From: an uncultured Sphingopyxis sp.
GTDB lineage: Bacteria; Pseudomonadota; Alphaproteobacteria; Sphingomonadales; Sphingomonadaceae
DNA: 54,496 bases
Reading direction: 5' to 3'
Assembly: GCA_937873425.1 (NCBI GenBank)
Contig: CALMYE010000027.1
Span: 1-54,496 of the forward strand
Part shown: positions 33,254-41,511 of the stretch, one piece after another
Numbering within the stretch: position 1 is the first letter of the stretch
Layout: the number at the start of each line of letters is the position of its first letter
Program-made: the position numbers and the translations under genes
Notes under the pieces: model-generated
Told to the model about the DNA's origin: nothing
What the model saw: the letters and a program-made list of their open reading frames with translations, nothing else
Database searches by the model: none

Positions 33254-36219
33254 GCGCCCTCCTCCCCGCGCCCGAACCATTCGTCGCGGCGCATCAACTG
33301 GTCATAGTCGCCATAGCCCGCCGCCTCGCCGGGCGCGAAAGGCGCCTCGCCGAACAGGTAGCGCGCCGCCAGCTCGCTGAGCGCGTCCGCGGCATGGTCG
33401 ATCGCCTCCTCCGCACTCTTGAGGTCGCTGCGCGGGCCATGGGTGCGCGAAATCCTGCCCGCACCATCCGCGCGTCGGTCAGGGCGCAGGCTCCAATATT
33501 CGAGCGCCTCGACCGGCGCCGCGGCGATGCCCTCCATGCCGCCCTCGCGCGCGAGCAGTCCGAGCAGGCCGAGCTGGTTGTCCAGCTTCGCATAGGCCGC
33601 CTTCGCGCTCGGCGCACCGCCGCTCTTGTAATCGACGATGGCGAGGCCGCCATCGGCCAGCCGGTCGACGCGGTCGGCCTTGCCGTGTAGCGTCAGCCCG
33701 TCGGTGGTCATCTCGCCGCGCACCTCGACATCGACCGGCGCGCGCCCTTCCGCGTCGAGCAGCTGCCGTGCCGCCCAGCGCAGCGCGGGCTCGATGCGCG
33801 GCAGCCAGAAGGCGCGCGCGATCGCGTCGAGCGCGGGATCGTTCGCGAGCGCCGCCAGTTCGGCCTCGAACGCCTCGGCGCTCGCGCCAGCGCGCACCCA
33901 ATCCTCGAACAATTGATGCACCCGCGTGCCCCGCCAGCGCGGATCGGGCGCGGCGCTCAGCGGCGCGAGCGCCGACAGGCCCAGCATCCGGTTGGCGTAA
34001 AAGGCAAAGGGATCGCGCGCGAGCCGGTCCACGCCGGTCACGCTGATGCTGCGCGGGCGCTCATCGGCGGGCGGGGCGGGCGCGGGGCGCTTCTCCGGCA
34101 CTGGATCGCCCGGCGGCACGTCGAGCATCGCGGCGAGCCGCGTCACCGGCACCCCGCCCGGCATCGGCTCGGGAAGCTCGCCCGCGAGCGCCGCCAGCCG
34201 CAGCCAGAAGCGCGAGGCGACCGCCGGGTCGCCGCCGCTGCGCTGCGCGCGCGTCACGACGATATTGCCTGCGCCGAGCGCGCCCGCGAAATCATGCGCC
34301 GCCATCCCCTGCTGCCGTTCGGGCGCGGGCAGGCCGAGCAGGCGGCGGATGCCCGGCGCGAGCCAGGGGTCGGGCTGCGCCGCGGCGGGCCAGCGTCCCT
34401 CGTCGAGCCCGCCGAGGATCATCAGGTCGGCGCGCTGCAGCCGCGCCTCGAGCAGCCCCCAGATGAACAGGCGCGGGTGCCCGCCATAGGGCGGCCGGAC
34501 GCTCTCGCCGCCGAGCAGGTCGCCGAGCATCGCCGGGAAGTCGGCGGGATCGACCAGCGCCGGTCCGTCGCCGCGCGCCAGCACCCAGCGATCGAACAGG
34601 TCCGCCAGCGAGCGCCCGGCCGGCCCCGTCCACACCGCGTCGCCGGCCAGCCATTCGAGCGCCTGCTGCAAGGCGGCGAGCAGCGCCGAGGGCGGTGCGG
34701 GCGAAGCGAAGGGCGCGAGCGCGGCGGCGAGCGCCGCCGCCACCTCGTCCCACCATGGCGCATGCTCTTCGGCGGCCGCTCGTTCGCGCCTGCTTTCGCT
34801 CGCGCCCCATTCGGCGATCCGCGCGGTCACCCCGGCCCAGCCCGGCTCCAGTCCCGGATCGCGCAGCAGCAGGTCGAGGTCGCGCAGCCGGTCAAGCCAG
34901 ACCGTCCGCGCATCCCCCTTGCGGACCAGCGGATGGCCGAGCAGCGACACCAGCGCGACCGGGTTGAAATCGGCCGCCAGCCCGGCGAGCAGCAGCAACA
35001 GCGTCCCCGGCGGAGTGCGCGACAAAGGCTGCCCGGCGCTGTCGTCGACCTTGACATTCCAGCGCGCGAGCGCGGCCGCGACGCGCTCGGCGAGCGCGCG
35101 GTCGGGGGTCACCAGCGCCGCGGTGCGCCCCGGCACCTCCAGCGCCTCGCGCATCAGGAGCGCAATCCCCTGCGCCTCCTGCCCGTCGTCGGCGAAGACC
35201 GCCGCCGAAATGCCCGCCATCGCCGCTGGCTGCTCCCCCGCCGCCTGCCACCGCGCGGTGAAGGCGGCTGGAGTGAAGAGCAGTGATACGAATGGCGCGC
35301 GCGCCGCCGGCCCGTCGAATTCTGACGTCGCATCCCACTCGGCGACCTCGTCGCGGCTCACGCCCATGCGATCGAGGAGCAGCTTCAGATGATATTGCGG
35401 ATGCGTTTCCAGCGGGCGCGCCGGATGTTCCGGGTCGGGGCTGGTCGGCCCCAGCGCCTCCCATTCCTCCGCCGCCATCCGGCCGTCGAGTCCCGGCAGC
35501 ACGACCATGCCGCGCTCCAGCCCGGCAACGGTGCGCAGCAGCCGGGCGATGGCGGGCGCGGCGGTGGTGATGCCCGCCGCGACGGTGAAGCGCGCGGGCG
35601 GCGCGATGCGCCAGCCTTCGCTCACCCGGTCGAGCAGCCGGTTGCGGCGCACCGCGCGGTCCATCGTGCCGGTGCGGGCGAGTATGTCGGGCCAATGATC
35701 GACGAGCAGCCGCAGCCGCGACAGCGACGCCTGCCAATGCCCGGCGAAGGCGCCGAGGTCGAGATCGACGAGCGCCGCCGGCGCGACCTCTTCATAATGA
35801 AGCTGGTCGATGACGCGCGCGAGCCCCTCGGCAAGCTGGAACGCCGCCGCGCCGCGAATCGCCTCCTCGCCCGGCGGCGTGTGCCGTTCGATCAGCTCGG
35901 CGAGCAGCAGGCGGCGGCGCAGTGCGTCGATCGCGGGCAGCACGCCGCCCGATTCGTCGATCGGGTCGAGCGCGAGCGCCACGCTCTCGTCGAGGTCAGC
36001 GTCGCCGATCACCGCGAGCCGTGGCATCAGCAATCCCTTGCCCCCCGCGCGCACGAACGCCGCCTGCACCGCGCTGCGCGCCCGGTTGCTCGGGAGCAGG
36101 ATCATGCCTTCGGCCAGCCCGAGCGCGCCGTCGGCGTAGCGGTCAATCAGCCCGGCGGCGAGCGCATCGGCGAAGGCCCGGTGAATGGGGATGGAGAAGA
36201 GGGTGGGTTTGGGTGTCAT
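33250..36219 (-). CDS. addB: Double-strand-break repair nuclease AddB
   Basis: A 989-residue partner of AddA. The N-terminal half resembles an inactivated helicase (MILLPSNRARSAVQAAF at 39-55 occupies the Walker region without GKT, as in alphaproteobacterial AddB). The C-terminal nuclease has D863 in LAIVDYKSGGAPSAK. The cysteines of the Bacillus iron-sulfur cluster are not apparent, as usual in this class. ATGA overlap with addA shows cotranscription. A family 2 repeat of 143 bases separates it from murU upstream, so a separate promoter is possible. Antisense open frames across this gene are composition artefacts. Confidence 0.93.
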   Translation of the reverse strand: MTPKPTLFSIPIHRAFADALAAGLIDRYADGALGLAEGMILLPSNRARSAVQAAFVRAGGKGLLMPRLAVIGDADLDESVALALDPIDESGGVLPAIDALRRRLLLAELIERHTPPGEEAIRGAAAFQLAEGLARVIDQLHYEEVAPAALVDLDLGAFAGHWQASLSRLRLLVDHWPDILARTGTMDRAVRRNRLLDRVSEGWRIAPPARFTVAAGITTAAPAIARLLRTVAGLERGMVVLPGLDGRMAAEEWEALGPTSPDPEHPARPLETHPQYHLKLLLDRMGVSRDEVAEWDATSEFDGPAARAPFVSLLFTPAAFTARWQAAGEQPAAMAGISAAVFADDGQEAQGIALLMREALEVPGRTAALVTPDRALAERVAAALARWNVKVDDSAGQPLSRTPPGTLLLLLAGLAADFNPVALVSLLGHPLVRKGDARTVWLDRLRDLDLLLRDPGLEPGWAGVTARIAEWGASESRRERAAAEEHAPWWDEVAAALAAALAPFASPAPPSALLAALQQALEWLAGDAVWTGPAGRSLADLFDRWVLARGDGPALVDPADFPAMLGDLLGGESVRPPYGGHPRLFIWGLLEARLQRADLMILGGLDEGRWPAAAQPDPWLAPGIRRLLGLPAPERQQGMAAHDFAGALGAGNIVVTRAQRSGGDPAVASRFWLRLAALAGELPEPMPGGVPVTRLAAMLDVPPGDPVPEKRPAPAPPADERPRSISVTGVDRLARDPFAFYANRMLGLSALAPLSAAPDPRWRGTRVHQLFEDWVRAGASAEAFEAELAALANDPALDAIARAFWLPRIEPALRWAARQLLDAEGRAPVDVEVRGEMTTDGLTLHGKADRVDRLADGGLAIVDYKSGGAPSAKAAYAKLDNQLGLLGLLAREGGMEGIAAAPVEALEYWSLRPDRRADGAGRISRTHGPRSDLKSAEEAIDHAADALSELAARYLFGEAPFAPGEAAGYGDYDQLMRRDEWFGRGEEGA

Positions 36220-36260
36220 CCGGTCTCGTTATTCAGGTGCGGCCGCCGATACGCAAGCTG

Positions 36261-36403
36261 ATCCTCCCTGTCGCGCAGCGATGGGGAGGGGGACCATCCG
36301 AAGGATGGTGGAGGGGTCCGCGAGCGTAGCGAGCGCTTCGCGCTCGGCCCCTCCGTCAGCCCTGCGGGCTGCCACCTCCCCATCGCTGCGCGACAGGGAG
36401 GAT
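36261..36403. repeat. Recurrent hairpin-doublet repeat, family 2, copy 2
   Basis: 143 bases with ends ATCCTCCCTGTCGCGCAGCG and its exact inverted copy (arms of about 30 bases, 36261-36290 and 36374-36403). The interior has ACCATCCGAAGGATGGT and AGCCCTGCGGGCT hairpins. It lies between murU and addB. Confidence 0.88.
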
Positions 36404-36409
36404 CGTCTG

Positions 36410-37129
36410 TCAAACCTCGCCCAGCGCCGCTTCGGTCGGCGCGATGCTTGCCGGGGTGCCGACGTCGAACCATTGCCCCATGTGCGACAGGCCATAGAGC
36501 CGCCCCGCCGCGATCGCGCGGTCCCACAGTATGTTGGTCGAAAACGCGCCCTCGGGGGCATCCTCCAGCAGGCGCGGCGAAATGAGCTGGACGCCAGTAT
36601 AGACGAAGGGCGCGACGCGACCCGGCCTGCGCCGCGACAACCGCCCCGCCGGGTCCATGTGAAAATCGCCCTTGCCGCCATGCCCCGTCGCGCTCGCCTG
36701 CCGGATCAGCAGCAGCAGCGCATCCATCCGCGCCCCGTCCCAGTGGCGCGCGAGGTTGAGGATGCTGTCCTGCGGCCCGTCGGTCCAGATATTGTCGCTG
36801 TTGACGATCAGGATCGGGTCGCCCTTCAGCAGCGGCAGCGCCTTGACCATCCCGCCGCCGGTTTCGAGCAAATGCTTCCGCTCGTCGGACACCGCGATGC
36901 TGAAGGCGCGCTTCTGCTTCGCCAGATGTGCCTCGAGCGCGTCGGCGAGATAGTGGATGTTGACCACGACATGGCCGATCCCCGCCGCCTCGATCCGGTC
37001 GAGGCTGTGGTCGATCAGCGGCTTGCCCGCGACGCGCACCAGCGGCTTGGGACGCGTCGCGGTCAGCGGCCGCATCCGCTTGCCCAGCCCCGCCGCCATC
37101 ACCATCGCGCTTTCGATCTTCGCCGTCAT
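36410..37129 (-). CDS. murU: N-acetylmuramate-1-phosphate uridylyltransferase
   Basis: A 239-residue nucleotidyltransferase with the glycyl-rich NTP loop MAAGLGKRMRPLTATRPKPL at the N-terminus, NSDNIWTDG as the metal-binding Asp motif, and SHMGQWFDVGTP near the end. Together with AmgK it forms the anabolic recycling route that turns MurNAc into UDP-MurNAc and bypasses MurA, giving some fosfomycin tolerance in Pseudomonas and Caulobacter. The assignment rests on the tight pairing with amgK: its ATG overlaps the kinase stop in ATGA. A mannose-1-phosphate guanylyltransferase is the main alternative on sequence alone. Confidence 0.87.
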   Translation of the reverse strand: MTAKIESAMVMAAGLGKRMRPLTATRPKPLVRVAGKPLIDHSLDRIEAAGIGHVVVNIHYLADALEAHLAKQKRAFSIAVSDERKHLLETGGGMVKALPLLKGDPILIVNSDNIWTDGPQDSILNLARHWDGARMDALLLLIRQASATGHGGKGDFHMDPAGRLSRRRPGRVAPFVYTGVQLISPRLLEDAPEGAFSTNILWDRAIAAGRLYGLSHMGQWFDVGTPASIAPTEAALGEV

Positions 37130-38109
37130 GCCCACGCCTCCGCGCGCTTGCCGGCGGGGACATGGGCGTCGAACCACGCCTTCACCGGCGCCAGCGCCGG
37201 ATGCGCGAGGTCGCGTTCGAGCAGCCCCCACATGCGCGGCTGGAACTGCCGATACCCCGGCTTTCCATCGCGCTTCCACAGGCGGACGAAGACGCCGAGG
37301 ATGCGCGTGTTGCGCTGCGCCGCGAGCGCCCAATAGGCGTCTTCGATATCGGTCCCGGTCGCTTGCCTGTAGCGATCGAGCATCGCCGCCTCGACCGCCG
37401 GGGTCACGTCGCGCCGCGCATCCTCGAGCACCGAGGCGAGATCATAGGCCGGATGGCCGACCAGCGCGTCCTGAAAATCGAGCAGGCCATAATGCGCAAT
37501 CCCCGTCCGCCCCGGCACCAGCATGATATTCTCGGCATGATAGTCGCGCAGCACGGTGACGCGCGGCAGGCCGTCGGTTTGGACCGGCGCCAGCACCGCC
37601 TCCCATGCGGCGCGAAAACCGTCGCGGTCGGCGTCGATCTCCAGTGCCGGGCCATACCAGTCGGTGAACAGCATCACCTCGTCGAGCCATTGCTCCAGCC
37701 CATGCACCGGCAGCCCCGCCATCGGCGGCCGGGCGTGGAGGTGGACCAGCAGATCGGTCACGCCGGCATAATATCCGGCCTCGGCCTCCGGCTGCGCATC
37801 GAGCGTCTCGCGCAGCCGCGCGTCGCCGAAATCCTCGATCAGCAGCAGCCCCTTTTCGAGGTCGCACGCAAGGATCGCGGGCGCGCTCAACCCCTCGCCG
37901 CGCAGCCATTCGGCGACCGCGACGAAGGGCCGCGGGTCCTCGTGCGGCGGCGGCGCGTCCATCAGCACCGCGCGCCTTTCCCCATCAACGACGCGGAAAT
38001 AGCGGCGAAAGGAGGCATCCCCCGCGAGCGGCAATATCTGCGCCTCGCCCCAGCCATGCGCGGCGAGGAAGGCGGGCGCATGGTCGGGCGGAATCATCGG
38101 AGGGGCCAT
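37126..38109 (-). CDS. amgK: N-acetylmuramate/N-acetylglucosamine kinase
   Basis: About 327 residues of the aminoglycoside-phosphotransferase fold. The catalytic loop is LRDYHAENIML and the metal-binding motif is LLDFQDALVGHPAYDLASVLED. It phosphorylates the anomeric carbon of MurNAc/GlcNAc released during wall turnover, feeding MurU. ATG 38109 has GGGGGAG just upstream, while ATG 38097 would overlap the tsaE stop as ATGA; both are possible. Neighbours tsaE and murU overlap it on either side, so all three form one transcript. Confidence 0.88.
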   Translation of the reverse strand: MAPPMIPPDHAPAFLAAHGWGEAQILPLAGDASFRRYFRVVDGERRAVLMDAPPPHEDPRPFVAVAEWLRGEGLSAPAILACDLEKGLLLIEDFGDARLRETLDAQPEAEAGYYAGVTDLLVHLHARPPMAGLPVHGLEQWLDEVMLFTDWYGPALEIDADRDGFRAAWEAVLAPVQTDGLPRVTVLRDYHAENIMLVPGRTGIAHYGLLDFQDALVGHPAYDLASVLEDARRDVTPAVEAAMLDRYRQATGTDIEDAYWALAAQRNTRILGVFVRLWKRDGKPGYRQFQPRMWGLLERDLAHPALAPVKAWFDAHVPAGKRAEAWA

Positions 38110-38543
38110 CGGCTCCCCCAAGCGGGCGGCACCTCGGCTGTCAAGACGCGGGCGTCGCCGCCGCCCGAAATCGTCAGCGTCAGCGCACCGGGCCAGCCCT
38201 CCGGCCCCAGCCGCTCGGGCCATTCGATCAGCAGCGCGCCGTCATGGAGATAATCGTCGAGCCCCAGTTCGATCAGCTCGCTTTCGTCCTCGATCCGGTA
38301 GAGATCGACATGCGCGATGGGGAGGTCCACCTCGGGCGGCGCATAGGGCTGGACGATAGCAAAGGTCGGGCTGGGCGCCTCGCCCGCGAGCCCGCGCGCC
38401 TTGAGCATCGCGCGCGCCAGCGTCGTCTTCCCCGCCCCGAGATCGCCCGACAGCAGGACGACGTCGCCCGGCAACAATGCCGCGCCGATGGCGCCGCCGA
38501 TGCGGTCGGCGTCTGCGAGATTATAGGGACGACTGGACTGCAT
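38094..38543 (-). CDS. tsaE: tRNA threonylcarbamoyladenosine synthesis ATPase TsaE
   Basis: A 149-residue P-loop protein needed with TsaB and TsaD to make t6A37 in ANN-decoding tRNAs. Walker A is SGDLGAGKTT at 32-41. Conserved SPTFAIVQPY and HVDLYRIEDESELIELGLDDYL follow, and LIEWPERL near the C-terminus is the family signature. It begins 283 bases after the DivL-like kinase gene, the gap being filled by a long inverted repeat, and overlaps amgK at its end. Confidence 0.95.
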   Translation of the reverse strand: MQSSRPYNLADADRIGGAIGAALLPGDVVLLSGDLGAGKTTLARAMLKARGLAGEAPSPTFAIVQPYAPPEVDLPIAHVDLYRIEDESELIELGLDDYLHDGALLIEWPERLGPEGWPGALTLTISGGGDARVLTAEVPPAWGSRWPLR

Positions 38544-38561
38544 CGCCGCGCTGAAAAAGAT

Positions 38562-38785
38562 TCGCGCAGAGGCGCAGAGGACGCAGAGATTTTCGATTCA
38601 CGCGGAGACGCGGAGACGCGGAGAAAAAGCTTCGGACCGACAGGTCCTTCAACAATCCGAATGGTTCGGCCGGACGCAAGGTCTGAAGAGGACAGCCGCT
38701 TCGCGGCGATCGCAATTTCTCCGCGTCTCCGCGTCTCCGCGTGAACTTTTCTTCCTTCTCCGCGAACTCTGCGCCTCTGCGCGCA
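38562..38785. repeat. Long inverted repeat with CGCGGAGA units
   Basis: The left arm (about 38562-38626) reads GCGCAGAGGCGCAGAG...CGCGGAGACGCGGAGA; the right arm (about 38713-38785) is its inverted counterpart with small length differences. Each arm contains a short tandem repeat of CGCGGAGA. The spacer is roughly 85 bases with no gene. It fills the 282-base gap between the kinase stop and the tsaE start. Confidence 0.85.
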
Positions 38786-38825
38786 TCCTTGGTCGTCGCA
38801 GGAAAAAGCAAAGCACCCGGCACCG

Positions 38826-41183
38826 TCATGCGCCCCGCGGCAGGCTGACGCGCACCAGCGTCCCCTGCCCCTTTTCGCTCATCACCTCCATCGCCCCGCC
38901 GTGCGCGGCAACGAGCTGGCGCGCGAGCGCGAGGCCGATGCCGCCGGTTGCGGTGCCCGCCTGCATGCCCTTGGTCACCGCCGCGACCGCGTCGGGCAGG
39001 CCGGGGCCGTTGTCGGACACGATGATGTCGACCCCCTTCGCATCGCCGTCGGCGTGGAGCAGCACGCGCGCGCCCTTCTTCCGCCCCGCCGCGGTGTAGC
39101 GCACTGCATTGTCGAGCAGCCCCGCGACGAGCCGCGACAACCGCAGCGCATCGCCCTCGACGCTGCCGACCGCGTCGGACAGATTGCCGGCCAGCTCGAC
39201 GCCCTCGGCGTCCGCAAAGGGCCGGGCGTCGGCGAGCGCGCCCTCCAGCAGCGCACGCACATCGACCGGCGCGCGCTCGATCGCCAGCGTTCCCGCCTCG
39301 CCCTGCGCGAGGTCGAGCACATCGTCGATCTGCCGCCCCAGCACCGCGACCGAATCCATGATCGCATCGACATAGGTGCCCTGCTGCTCCGACAGCTTCC
39401 CGGCATAGCCCGCCTGCAGCATTTCGCCGAAGCCGCCGATCGAGGTCAGCGGCGTGCGCAGCTCATAGCTCATCCGCGACAGGAAGGCGGTCTTGACCTT
39501 GTCGGCCGCTTCCAGCGCCTCGTTGCGCTCGCGCAGCGCGCTTTCCATCTTCCGGCTGTCGGTGACATCGAGCATGATCAGCAGCGCATTGCCGTCGGGC
39601 AGCGGGATCGCCGCGAAATCGAAATGACGCCCGTCCCGGAAGCGTATCTCGCCCGCGCGCTGCGTCCGTTCGAGCGTCGCGGCGCGGATCACCTCCTGCA
39701 CGATGCTGATCTGGTTGGGCTTGGCGAGCCGGTCGGCGAGCCCGCCCATCAGCGCATCGACGCGCGGATGCGCCGCCAGCGTCGGCTCGTCGACGCCCCA
39801 CAGGCGGCGGAAGCGCTGGTTCCACAGATGCAGCCGCCCGTCGGGTGCGAACACCGCCACCGCCTCGAACAGATTGTCGAAGGTCGCGGTGCGCACACGC
39901 AGCAGCGTATCGCGCGCGCCCGCAAGCTGCACCTGCTCGGTGCGGTCCTCGGCGATCAGCAGCAGGCCGCCGTCGGGGGTCGGCTGGGCGACCACGCGGA
40001 GATGCGTGCCGTCGCGCAGCAGCCAGTCCTCCTCGACCGCCCCGGCACTCGCGAACCAGCCGACATGCGCCTGCCGCCATTCAGGGAAGTCGCGCACCTC
40101 GGGCGTGCGCCCGGCGTCGCGCCACGCGTCGAGTAGCAGGGCGAAATCGGGCGCCTCGGCGACCTCGTCGGCGTCGAGCCCGAACAGGCGGCGGAACGGC
40201 TGGTTGGCGAAGATCAGGCCGTGGTCGTCGCCGAACTGCGCGACCGCCGCCGACAGCCGGTCGAGCAGCTCGCGCTGCGCGTCGGCGAAGCGGCGGTGCG
40301 CGCCGCGCTCGCTCTCCAGCTCCTGCACGTCGATCGCATAGCCCGCGACGCCGATCGGCCGCCCGCCCTGCGGCGTCAGCGGCACGTCGACGACGCGCAT
40401 GATCCGCCGCTCGCCGGCGATGGTCACGGGAACCGTGCGCATCTGCGCCGCGCCTGCTGCGCGCGCGGCGTCGGCCGCCTCGGCGGGGCTCACCCCGGCA
40501 ACCGGCTCGACCAGTTCGATGCCCTGCGCGATCACCGCGTCGGCGCTCGCCGCCTCGACCGCCTGAACATAGGCGCGGTTGACGAGCCCCAGCTCGAGCC
40601 GCGTATCGCGGAACCACATCGGAAAGGGCGCGACCTCGATCAGCCCCGACAAAGCCTCGAACGCCCCCATCGCCTCGTCGCGCTCGCGCTTCAGCGTGAA
40701 TTGCGAGGCGAGGCTGTCGGTCGCGTCGTCGAGCCACAGCAGCACGCTGCCCGCGCCGCCGATCGCCTGCGGCGCCGGGGCGCCGTGGACCAGGATGGTG
40801 CGCGCCCCGCCCCGCGGCTTCAGGCTCATGGTGAAGGGCTTGGCGCCGCGCTGCGCGCCGAGGATCGCCTGCCGCAGCGCCTCGTGCGCCGCCTGGTCGA
40901 GCCCGGCGTCGAGGCCGCGCAGCTCGTCGAAATTGCGCGGGCCGCGATCAAGCCCCAGCCAGCGCCCGAGCCGTTCGCTCGCCTCGATGCGCCAGTCGCC
41001 GCGCACGACGACGGGCAGATAGGGCGACGCCTCGATCAGGCCCGCAAGCCGCTCGGTCTGCGCCGCGGCGAAGGCGGAGCGCCGCTGCGTCGCCAGCCCG
41101 CGCGCCGCGGCCCACAGGCCCACGAGCAGCCAGAAGGCGGCGAAGAGTCCCAAAGCGAAAAGGGCGCTCGACGACAATGTCAT
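38826..41183 (-). CDS. divL: DivL-like PAS-domain kinase with Tyr in place of the phospho-accepting His
   Basis: A 785-residue protein. One membrane helix (LFALGLFAAFWLLVGLWAA, 8-26) is followed by several PAS-like regions and a histidine-kinase core. The H-box reads FLSRMSYELRTPLTSIGGF: the codon at 39465-39467 is TAT, so residue 573 is tyrosine where kinases have histidine. Caulobacter DivL has the same replacement (Y550) and acts as a scaffold that lets CckA respond to DivK, controlling CtrA. The ATPase part keeps its N-box (LLDNAVRY), G1 (SDNGPGLP) and G2 (GGIGLALA). The neighbourhood with tsaE and, farther off, ahcY fits divL loci. Identity as DivL is inferred from Tyr, PAS and TM layout; it has not been tested by alignment. 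Confidence 0.87.
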   Translation of the reverse strand: MTLSSSALFALGLFAAFWLLVGLWAAARGLATQRRSAFAAAQTERLAGLIEASPYLPVVVRGDWRIEASERLGRWLGLDRGPRNFDELRGLDAGLDQAAHEALRQAILGAQRGAKPFTMSLKPRGGARTILVHGAPAPQAIGGAGSVLLWLDDATDSLASQFTLKRERDEAMGAFEALSGLIEVAPFPMWFRDTRLELGLVNRAYVQAVEAASADAVIAQGIELVEPVAGVSPAEAADAARAAGAAQMRTVPVTIAGERRIMRVVDVPLTPQGGRPIGVAGYAIDVQELESERGAHRRFADAQRELLDRLSAAVAQFGDDHGLIFANQPFRRLFGLDADEVAEAPDFALLLDAWRDAGRTPEVRDFPEWRQAHVGWFASAGAVEEDWLLRDGTHLRVVAQPTPDGGLLLIAEDRTEQVQLAGARDTLLRVRTATFDNLFEAVAVFAPDGRLHLWNQRFRRLWGVDEPTLAAHPRVDALMGGLADRLAKPNQISIVQEVIRAATLERTQRAGEIRFRDGRHFDFAAIPLPDGNALLIMLDVTDSRKMESALRERNEALEAADKVKTAFLSRMSYELRTPLTSIGGFGEMLQAGYAGKLSEQQGTYVDAIMDSVAVLGRQIDDVLDLAQGEAGTLAIERAPVDVRALLEGALADARPFADAEGVELAGNLSDAVGSVEGDALRLSRLVAGLLDNAVRYTAAGRKKGARVLLHADGDAKGVDIIVSDNGPGLPDAVAAVTKGMQAGTATGGIGLALARQLVAAHGGAMEVMSEKGQGTLVRVSLPRGA

Positions 41184-41511
41184 GGCCGCCGGATCGCCGG
41201 CGGCAGAATAGGGTGCATGGGGCGCCTTGCCATGGCTTCGCCCTATCGACTGTCCGGGGGCGTTTCAATCGCCTCGCGCCGGTGCGACCGGCGCAGCGGC
41301 GCACAGGCAGGCCGACCGGCCGCATAGGCAGTGCGGCATTCGGGCCACAGGTGATGCACAACCTCCTCAAATGGCCGCATATTGCTTGACTTGGTATGAA
41401 AGCTTTGAAACCCTTGCGACATGGCAGGCCCCAGGCCGCCGGAAAAGTCCGGACGGCTTGGCATTTCCCGGGGAAATGCGCGCCTGAACCAGTCATAAAC
41501 GGGGAAAAAAC
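41184..41511 (+). promoter_or_regulatory. Leader of the TonB receptor gene with two hairpins
   Basis: This 328-base gap holds no gene I can support. Its last 75 bases contain GCCGCCGGA-AAAG-TCCGGACGGC, a stem with one bulge (about 41439-41459), directly followed by GCATTTCC-CGG-GGAAATGC (41461-41479). TTGACT at 41386-41391 might be a -35, but no -10 at proper spacing was seen. GGGGAAAAAA serves as ribosome-binding site before ATG 41512. Confidence 0.5.

Noticed and set aside
33250-36219. AddB iron-sulfur cluster
   Set aside because: The cysteine pattern of Firmicute AddB is not visible; alphaproteobacterial AddB normally lacks it.
38562-38785. CRISPR-like repeat because of repeated CGCGGAGA units
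   Set aside because: The units are contiguous tandem repeats within inverted arms, without unique spacers of constant length, and no cas genes are nearby.
41386-41412. Sigma-70 promoter (TTGACT) for the TonB receptor
   Set aside because: No acceptable -10 lies 15-19 bases downstream.
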